Positions 42,906 through 48,605 of a stretch of DNA of 48,605 nucleotides are shown piece by piece. Below the pieces are notes generated by a model. The model saw only the letters and a list, made by a program, of their open reading frames with translations. It did no database searches and was not told the DNA's origin. Position 1 is the stretch's first letter. Every line of letters starts with the position of its first letter. A program made the position numbers and the translations under genes. The DNA is taken from positions 1-48,605 of the forward strand of contig MPMV01000032.1 of the NCBI GenBank assembly GCA_002238685.1. Direction: 5' to 3'. This DNA is from a bacterium EF100-94H03 bin56. Its GTDB lineage: Bacteria > Pseudomonadota > Alphaproteobacteria > SP197.

Positions 42906-43307
42906 ATGGCACTGAAGACCACGGCAAGGCGGATGGTCGAGGAGGCCACTGCCGCCATCGAGAGTGTTCCCGTCGAGGAGGCTCTGGCCCTCGTGCATGA
43001 CGAGACCGTGCAGTTCGTCGACATCCGCGACGTGCGCGAACTCGACCGCGAAGGCATGATTCCGGGGGCCTGTCACGCGCCGCGCGGCATGCTGGAATTC
43101 TGGGTCGACCCGGAGAGCCCCTACCACCGGGACGTCTTCGCCAGCGACCGGAAGTTCATCCTCTACTGCGCTGCAGCCGCCCGCTCCGCCCTGGCGACGA
43201 AGACCCTGCAGGACATGGGGTTCGGACCCGTTGCCCAGCTGGCAGGCGGTTTCGCCGCCTGGAAGGCAGCGGGCGGTGACGTGGTGGAACGTCCCCGCAA
43301 GTCCTGA
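42906..43307 (+). CDS. Rhodanese-like domain protein
   Basis: This 133-residue single-domain protein has FVDIRDVRELDREGMIPGA, ILYCAAAARSALATKTLQDM with a cysteine at the active-site loop, and LAGGFAAWKAAGG. The loop sequence CAAAARS is compatible with a sulfurtransferase but the specific donor is unknown. Four bases separate it from mmsA, so it is in the same operon. It converges on the BCCT gene across a strong hairpin. Confidence 0.9.
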   Translation: MALKTTARRMVEEATAAIESVPVEEALALVHDETVQFVDIRDVRELDREGMIPGACHAPRGMLEFWVDPESPYHRDVFASDRKFILYCAAAARSALATKTLQDMGFGPVAQLAGGFAAWKAAGGDVVERPRKS

Positions 43308-43313
43308 AGAAAA

Positions 43314-43348
43314 CGGTGGTGGAGCGGCCCGAATGACCGCTCCACCAC
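43314..43348 (-). terminator. Rho-independent terminator of the BCCT gene
   Basis: GTGGTGGAGCGG (43316-43327) pairs perfectly with CCGCTCCACCAC (43337-43348) around a 9-nt loop. Read on the minus strand it is followed by CGTTTTCTTC, a T-rich tail, and lies just after the BCCT stop at 43362. On the plus strand no T-run follows, though the stem may still pause transcription of mmsA-rhodanese. Confidence 0.85.
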
Positions 43349-43361
43349 AACCACTCGAGGC

Positions 43362-45014
43362 TCAGGCGTGCAGTTCCTGTGCCATGCGGGTGCCGTCAGG
43401 TGCATGGGTTTCACCTGGTGCTGCCACCGCCCCCGGGTCGGAGTGCAACGACTTCACCAAGCCGTAGGCCATCAGCAGCATGATCACGCTGACCGGCAGG
43501 GCGGCGGCAATCGACGCCGTCTGCAGGGCCGTCAGACCACCGGCAACCAACAGCACGGCAGCGACGAACCCTTCACCCAGGCCCCAGACGATGCGGAAGC
43601 GCTGCGGCGGATTGTCAGAGCCCATGCTCAGCATGGTCGTGATCACCAGCGTCCCTGAGTCCGACGAGGTGATGAACCAGGTCGCCAGAAGGAAGGTCGC
43701 CAGTGCGGCCATGATCCAGTTGAGCCAGCTGACCGCGCTCACCTGGCCAATGGTGCCGTAGAGCGCCGAGGGCAGATCCCAGTTGCGCACCAGATCCGCA
43801 ATGCCGGCCGTGCCGACACCGCCTGCCGCATTCATTTCCATGTGCATCGCCGTGCCACCGAAGATGCAGAGCCAGAAGAACGCCAGGGTCGTCGGAACAA
43901 ACATGACGCCCACCATGAACTCGCGGATTGTGCGGCCGCGGCTGATGCGGGCAATGAACATGCCGACGAAGGGCGCCCAGGAAATCCACCAGCCCCAGTA
44001 GAAGATCGTCCAGCCGCTCTGCCAGGCGGCATTGCCTTCCTCATTGAAGGTCTGGAAGCCCATGGGAATGACATTCCACAGGTAGTCGCCCGTGGTGCTG
44101 ACAAAGAAGCCCAGCAGCCACTTGGTCGGCCCGCCGAAGAGGAAGAAGGCAAGCAGCACGACGCTGAGCCAGATATTCCACTCGGAAATGATGCGGATGC
44201 CCTTGCCGACGCCGGAAACAGCCGAGAGGGTGGCCACGATCGAGATGGCCGCGATAAGGATGATCTTCGTGACAATCCCCGGATCGATCCCGAAGAGGTA
44301 GTTGAGACCGGCGGCCATCTGGCTGACTCCCAGGCCCAGCGATGTGGCAACACCGAAGACCGTGCCGAAGACCGCAAGCAGATCGACCGCGTGACCGATG
44401 GGGCCATAGATGCGATCCCCGATCACCGGGTAGAGCGCCGAGCGCAGTGTCAGCGGCAGCTTCTTGCGAAAGCCGAAGTAGGCCAGGCACAGGCCGACGA
44501 TGACGTAGCCTGCCCAGCCATGGAAGCCCCAGTGGAAATACGTGACGCGCATGGCGGCGGCAGCACGCTGTTCATTCATGACCGCCAACCCTGCCTGATC
44601 GGCAAAGGGGTTGTTGGGGTAGCCCCACGGCTCCGTGTTGTCGAAATAGAACATCGGCTCGGCAATGCCGAAGAACAGGAGGCCGATGCCCACGCCGGCC
44701 GAAAACAGCATGGCCAGCCACGAGAAGTTGGAGAACTCGGGCCGGGAATCGTCATCGCCAAGTCGGATGCTGCCGAAGCGGCTGAACATCAGGTAGAAGC
44801 AGACGAACAGCATGATCACCAGGGCCATGATGTAGTACCAGTTGAGCGCGTACTCGATCCAGCCGCGCACCGCCTGATAGATGCTGCTGGCGAATTCGAC
44901 ATTGATGGCTGTGAAGACGACGAAGACGACCACCATCACCTTCGCCGCGATGCCCATGCCCGAGTGCAGTCCCTTGAAGGGCCCGCTCTGGGCCACCAGA
45001 CTTGACCGTGTCAT
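43362..45014 (-). CDS. BCCT-family betaine/carnitine/choline transporter
   Basis: The product is 550 residues with twelve predicted transmembrane helices, starting at the ATG at 45014 with AAGGAA upstream (the frame includes a GTG one codon earlier). Signature segments are GVGIGLLFFGIAEPMFYF, TYFHWGFHGWAGYVIVGL and FYWGWWISWAPFVGMFIARI with SRGRTIREF, all typical of the family. It imports quaternary amines or related zwitterions with sodium or protons. The C-terminal tail is short, so osmotic regulation like that of BetP is less likely. Confidence 0.93.
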   Translation of the reverse strand: MTRSSLVAQSGPFKGLHSGMGIAAKVMVVVFVVFTAINVEFASSIYQAVRGWIEYALNWYYIMALVIMLFVCFYLMFSRFGSIRLGDDDSRPEFSNFSWLAMLFSAGVGIGLLFFGIAEPMFYFDNTEPWGYPNNPFADQAGLAVMNEQRAAAAMRVTYFHWGFHGWAGYVIVGLCLAYFGFRKKLPLTLRSALYPVIGDRIYGPIGHAVDLLAVFGTVFGVATSLGLGVSQMAAGLNYLFGIDPGIVTKIILIAAISIVATLSAVSGVGKGIRIISEWNIWLSVVLLAFFLFGGPTKWLLGFFVSTTGDYLWNVIPMGFQTFNEEGNAAWQSGWTIFYWGWWISWAPFVGMFIARISRGRTIREFMVGVMFVPTTLAFFWLCIFGGTAMHMEMNAAGGVGTAGIADLVRNWDLPSALYGTIGQVSAVSWLNWIMAALATFLLATWFITSSDSGTLVITTMLSMGSDNPPQRFRIVWGLGEGFVAAVLLVAGGLTALQTASIAAALPVSVIMLLMAYGLVKSLHSDPGAVAAPGETHAPDGTRMAQELHA

Positions 45015-45112
45015 CACACATTCCTTTCAAAGCCGGGACGTTGAACGAATTCGTGAACGTGCCCGTCATTCAATCACAAGACTTCGTACAATTCACGTTC
45101 CGGGATTGACGT

Positions 45113-45577
45113 TCAGGCCGTCCCGGCCCGTCCAACGAACATGCAGATGATGCCGCCAACGATCATGGCGGCACCGGCAAGCTGCAAGGTTCCGAGGCGT
45201 TCCCCGAAAACGAAGACCGAAACGATGAGAGTGACGACGACCGTTCCGGTCACCACGGTCGGGATCACGACACTCGCCGGCAGGGGATCGGACTTGCTGA
45301 AGATGGTGAGATAGGCAATCTCGGCGATGCCGATGCACAGCCCCCCAGCCAGCGCCCAGGCGTAGCTCGGCACGGACAGGCGGAAGGTCTGGCCGCCCTG
45401 GAAGGCGAGGGTCGCGGCAAAGATCGCCGAGGTCACCAACGCCCCGGTCTGCAGACAGATGGCGGCAAACACCGTTGTAGTGGCATCGGCAGGGACATGG
45501 TTGCCCGAAACCTTGATCAACAGGTTGTAGCCCACATAGGCCAGCGTCACGATCGTCAGCAGCACCCACATCGACAT
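45113..45577 (-). CDS. Small EamA/DMT-type membrane transporter
   Basis: The product is 154 residues, start at 45577 with GGGGGAG upstream. It has five hydrophobic segments (VLLTIVTLAYVGYNLL, GALVTSAIFAATLAF, YAWALAGGLCIGIAEIAYL, VVIPTVVTGTVVVTLIVSVF and LQLAGAAMIVGGIICMFVG). The pattern, with FGERL before the last helix, is that of a half-size drug/metabolite transporter, which would have to act as a dimer. Divergent from the gamma-glutamyltransferase; same direction as BCCT. Confidence 0.75.
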   Translation of the reverse strand: MSMWVLLTIVTLAYVGYNLLIKVSGNHVPADATTTVFAAICLQTGALVTSAIFAATLAFQGGQTFRLSVPSYAWALAGGLCIGIAEIAYLTIFSKSDPLPASVVIPTVVTGTVVVTLIVSVFVFGERLGTLQLAGAAMIVGGIICMFVGRAGTA

Positions 45578-45702
45578 GCCAGACTCCCCCGGTCTCCAGG
45601 AATTGCCCGGGGCAATCCTGAACCGGTGAGGGGACAAAGGCCACCGGATTGACGTGTCACCCCCATGACGTTCAGCATCGGGGCCGGATGGGGGACATCG
45701 CC

Positions 45703-47449
45703 ATGACAGTGAACCGCAGCGAGATCCATGGAACCGACGGCGTGGTCTCCGCCGGACATCCTGACGCGGTCAGGGCCGGACTGACTCTTCTCGAGGCCGG
45801 AGGCAATGCCTTCGATGCCATCGTCGCCGCCGCCTTCGCGAGTTTTGTCGTCGAACCGGCCCAGTGCGGCGTCGGCGGCTATGCGCGCCTTGCCGGCTTC
45901 GACGCACGAGAAGGTCGACTGGTGTCGGTCGACGGTTATCTGAGGGCACCTGCCGCTGCCCGCGAGGACATGTTCGAAATCGACGAAACGCGTGGCCTCA
46001 AGTACTACGAGACCCCGTGGACAAAGGGACTCAAGGCAGAAAAAGGGCATCTCGCTGCAGGCGTTCCGGGCGCCGTCGTCGCCCTGTGGGAAGTCCACCA
46101 GCGCTGGGGACACCTCGACTGGGTCCGTGTCCTGGAGCCCTCGATCCGGCTGGCTGAAAGAGGCCTCACCGTGACCTGGAACCAGCTGCTCCACATCTGC
46201 GAAGTCCATCCGCTCATTCGCCGTTATCCGCCATTCCATCTCCACTTCTGCCCCGGCGGAGAGCTTCCCCGGATCAACGGTCAGTTCGGCGGCGCCACCA
46301 TCCTCGACCTCTCCGAACTCGCCGGAACGCTGCGTCTCATCGCCGATGAGGGCCCTTCGGGATTCTGCGAGGGCCGGGTAGCGGAACTCATCGAGCAGGA
46401 AGTCCGGGAAGGCGGCGGTATCCTGACCGCCGAGGATCTTGCGTCCTACCGACCGAAGGTGCTCGAGGAAGCACCACAGGACTTCCAAGGACTGGACTGC
46501 ATCACCTGTTTCTGTCCGACATCCGCCGAATTCCTGAACCTTCTCAAGTCCTTTGACCTGCGTCACGCCAGGGGCGCCACGGCACCCCACCTGTTGGCGG
46601 AATGCATGCTCACCGCCTTCACGGACACCATCAGGTGGTACGGTGATCCGGACTTCGAGGATGCTCCCGTCACCGCCCTCATGTCGGCCGAGTTCGCCAG
46701 GCGGCGCGCCAGGGCGTGCGCCCCCCCCCGCCCCCCCCCGCGTGCCGTCCGGGCCCGCCGGGGGGCGCCCCAGGGTGCTCGCCCCGGCCAGGGCTATGCC
46801 GCTTCCGCCGCAGCCGGCATCAACCGACGACCTCGCGGTCGGCAGCGCACATGCGCTTCCCGAATCAGAACCATGGCCGCCGAAACTCGGCGGCACCACC
46901 CAGGTCGCCGTCTGCGACGGAGCGGGGAACATGGCCGCGGTCTGCATCAGCCTTTCCGATGCCCACGGCTCTCTCGTCTATTGTCCCGGCACCGGTGTGG
47001 TCCTCAACAACGGCATGCAGAACTTCGATCCCCGGCCAGGACGGCCGAATTCCATCAAGCCCGGCAAGATGCCGATCTTCGCCGCACCCGTTCTCGTGGC
47101 CACACGCCAGGGCGAGCCCGTCTTCGCCGCAGCCGGTTCCGGCGGCTACCGAATCCTCACCGGGGTCATGCACACCTTTGTCAACTGGGCCGTTCACGAC
47201 ATGGACCTCAAACAGGCCATCGAGGCGCCCCGCATCCATTGCCAGAGCCGCGAGACATTCGTCGACGAGCGCTTTCCAGACGCGATCATCGAAGAGCTCG
47301 CCGCCATGGGACACGACATCCGCCTCCAGCGCGACGCGCCTGGCCTCAACGCCTTTGCCCGCGTCGCGGCCGTCACCAGGGACCCCGCAGAAGGCCTCCT
47401 CGCGGGCGCAGCCTGGCCTCCGTGGATCAATGACACGGACGCCATCTGA
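45703..47449 (+). pseudogene. ggt: Gamma-glutamyltransferase, split by a +1 frameshift at a poly-C tract
   Basis: From the ATG at 45703 the first frame gives the family's N-terminal part: GVVSAGHPDAVRAGLTLLEA, GGNAFDAIVAAAFASFVVEP, LAAGVPGAVVALWEVHQ and the DLASYRP region. It then loses homology at C9-G-C9 (46721-46739). The frame shifted by one base continues with the catalytic subunit: GGTTQVAVCDGAGNM (N-terminal nucleophile Thr), LNNGMQNFDP, AAGSGGYRILTGVMHTFVNW and EAPRIH. Removing one C would restore a ~580-residue protein with a proline-rich linker. It may be a sequencing error, a phase-variable gene or a real pseudogene. No signal peptide is seen. Confidence 0.8.
46721..46739 (+). repeat. 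Homopolymer C9-G-C9 tract inside ggt
   Basis: Two runs of nine C separated by one G lie at the exact point where the ggt frame breaks. Such tracts slip during replication and are also hard to sequence. Confidence 0.9.
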
Positions 47450-47466
47450 AGGAGACTTGCACAACC

Positions 47467-47496
47467 GGCAAACCGGCGACGTGCCGGCGGTTTGCC
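47467..47496. terminator. Hairpin downstream of ggt
   Basis: GGCAAACC (47467-47474) pairs with GGTTTGCC (47489-47496), and the stem can extend by a further CGG/CCG-type match. It lies 18 bp after the ggt stop. There is no T-run, so it may be a rho-dependent pause or RNA-stability hairpin. The rest of the 430-bp gap up to 47882 contains no gene I can support. Confidence 0.5.
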
Positions 47497-47881
47497 GACC
47501 CGGCTCGAGTCCGGGACACGGTTTTGATTGCCGCCTGGTTCGCACGCTATCCGGCACCCCGTCGACGGCCAGCTATCGCGTGCGCCGAAGTGCTCGAACA
47601 GAACCGGTCCCGAATGCCGCCCTCGGCTGGCACCGACTTCTGCCGCAGTTGTGATATCTTGAACCCACAGACCCGCAACGTGGCTGTCGAGCGGTCCGAC
47701 TCGGAGACTGGGTCCACCCCGGGTCTGGTGCAATTCCGCCATCCCTGGGCTCCACCGCCCGAGAGGAAGAGTGATCGAGTCGGGGCGTTGGGAATCGGGC
47801 GGGATTCGATAGTCTGACCGCTTGACGCGCGCGATGGCGCAGCTGCGCCGAGATTGTTCCATTGGGCATGTGAGCTGGATC

Positions 47882-48605
47882 ATGAAAACCCTCGTCCTGA
47901 CGCTGTTGCTCGCCGCCGCTCTCTTCGGCCCCGCCGCGGCTGAGGAGGACGATCGCCTCGCCGCCTTTCATCTGCCGGAGGGCTTCGTCATCGAGGCCTT
48001 CGCGGCAGTCCCCAATGCACGGCAGATGGCCTGGGGCGAGAAAGGCACCCTCTTCGTCGGCACCCGCCGGGAAGGGCGCGTGTTCGCGGTGACCGACGAA
48101 GACAACGACGGCCGCGGCGAGCGCGTGCGCGAGATCGCATCGGAACTGCGAATGCCGAGCGGGGTCGCGTTCCGCGACGGAGCCCTCTACGTGGCGGACG
48201 TCAGCACCATCCTCCGTTTCGACGACATCGAGTCGCGACTGGACGACCCGCCCGCCCCCGTGATCATCACCGACCGCCTGCCGTCCGAGGGGCATCACGG
48301 CTGGAAGGTGCTGGAGTTCGGACCGGACGGGCTTCTCTATCTTCCGGTCGGCGCGCCGTGCGATGTGTGCCGCACGGAGGGCTACCACGGTACCATCCTT
48401 CGGATGCGTCCCGACGGCTCGGGCATCGAGATCTACGCGCGGGGCCTCCGGAACTCGGTGGGTCTCGCCTGGCACCCGGTGACGGGCGAGCTGTGGTTCA
48501 CCGACAACGGCAGCGATCACCTGGGCCCTGACCTGCCGCCCGACGAGTTGAACAGGGCTCCGGGTCCGGGGCTTCACTACGGGTTCCCGTTCTGCCACGC
48601 CGGCA
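47882..48605 (+). CDS. PQQ-dependent sugar/sorbosone dehydrogenase-like protein, 3' end beyond window
   Basis: The first 241 residues are present. A signal peptide (MKTLVLTLLLAAALFGPAAA) is followed by a beta-propeller opening FHLPEGFVIEAFAAVPNARQ, WGEKGTLFVGTRREGRVF, YVADVSTILRF, GHHGWKVLEFGPDGLLYLP and LRNSVGLAWHPVTGELWFTD, with NGSDHLGPDLPPDELN. This is the fold of periplasmic soluble aldose/sorbosone dehydrogenases. The conserved His and the DGLLY/NSVGL strands fit PQQ binding. The C-terminus, including a possible cytochrome domain, is outside the window. Confidence 0.88.
   Translation, partial: MKTLVLTLLLAAALFGPAAAEEDDRLAAFHLPEGFVIEAFAAVPNARQMAWGEKGTLFVGTRREGRVFAVTDEDNDGRGERVREIASELRMPSGVAFRDGALYVADVSTILRFDDIESRLDDPPAPVIITDRLPSEGHHGWKVLEFGPDGLLYLPVGAPCDVCRTEGYHGTILRMRPDGSGIEIYARGLRNSVGLAWHPVTGELWFTDNGSDHLGPDLPPDELNRAPGPGLHYGFPFCHAG

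Noticed and set aside
43842..45005. 387-codon plus-strand open frame
   Set aside because: It is antisense to the BCCT transporter; its acidic/His-rich composition is the mirror of membrane codons.

Overview
This is a GC-rich window that reads as an alphaproteobacterium. The basis is a TrwC/TraA-type relaxase, a beta-methylmalyl-CoA lyase/mesaconyl-CoA hydratase pair next to sdhCDAB, a methylmalonate-semialdehyde dehydrogenase and several marine-type accessory enzymes. I cannot place it at genus level. The left 19.5 kb is accessory DNA; most of the rest looks like ordinary chromosome with a few scars.

Left mobile and defence region (1-19.5 kb). A MobF relaxase/helicase runs off the left edge, and a pair of overlapping tyrosine integrases closes the region at 19.5 kb. 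Between them is what I read as a complete SspABCD-SspE DNA phosphorothioation defence system: sspB, sspC and sspD on the minus strand, sspA divergent, and an AT-rich sspE-like DUF262/DUF1524 gene 3.7 kb beyond sspD. The gap between sspD and sspE holds two decayed IS1595-family remnants in opposite orientation. It also holds two divergent groups of very small genes, separated by a dense cluster of inverted repeats. Downstream of sspA, a 39-codon hydrophobic ORF overlaps the start of an endonuclease/exonuclease/phosphatase-family gene, a candidate accessory component.

Polyamine or amine region (19.7-23.8 kb). A PuuD-like amidotransferase is followed by two nearly identical class-III aminotransferases, an evident tandem duplication that includes their upstream DNA.

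Small islet (24.2-27.3 kb). Direct repeats matching the 3' end of a tRNA-Phe flank a methyltransferase, a GFA-family protein and a CmcJ/AsaB-like oxygenase. A truncated PIN toxin lies outside the left repeat and a vapB with a broken vapC outside the right one. No integrase is present.

Metabolic region (27.9-38 kb). A tightly packed minus-strand operon encodes a gentisate-dioxygenase-like bicupin, an LVIVD beta-propeller, a 3-hydroxyacyl-CoA dehydrogenase, a DUF1185 protein and a 2OG-Fe(II) oxygenase. Divergent from it are a CitE-like CoA lyase and a MaoC double-hotdog hydratase, followed by sdhCDAB. The inference is glyoxylate or propionyl-CoA assimilation feeding succinate to the TCA cycle.

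Right end (38-48.6 kb). This part holds an MTA/MTI phosphorylase, an arsR-arsI pair behind a consensus and apparently leaderless promoter, a methyltransferase, mmsA-rhodanese, a BCCT transporter, a small DMT-type transporter, a gamma-glutamyltransferase split at a poly-C tract, and the start of a PQQ-dependent sugar dehydrogenase.
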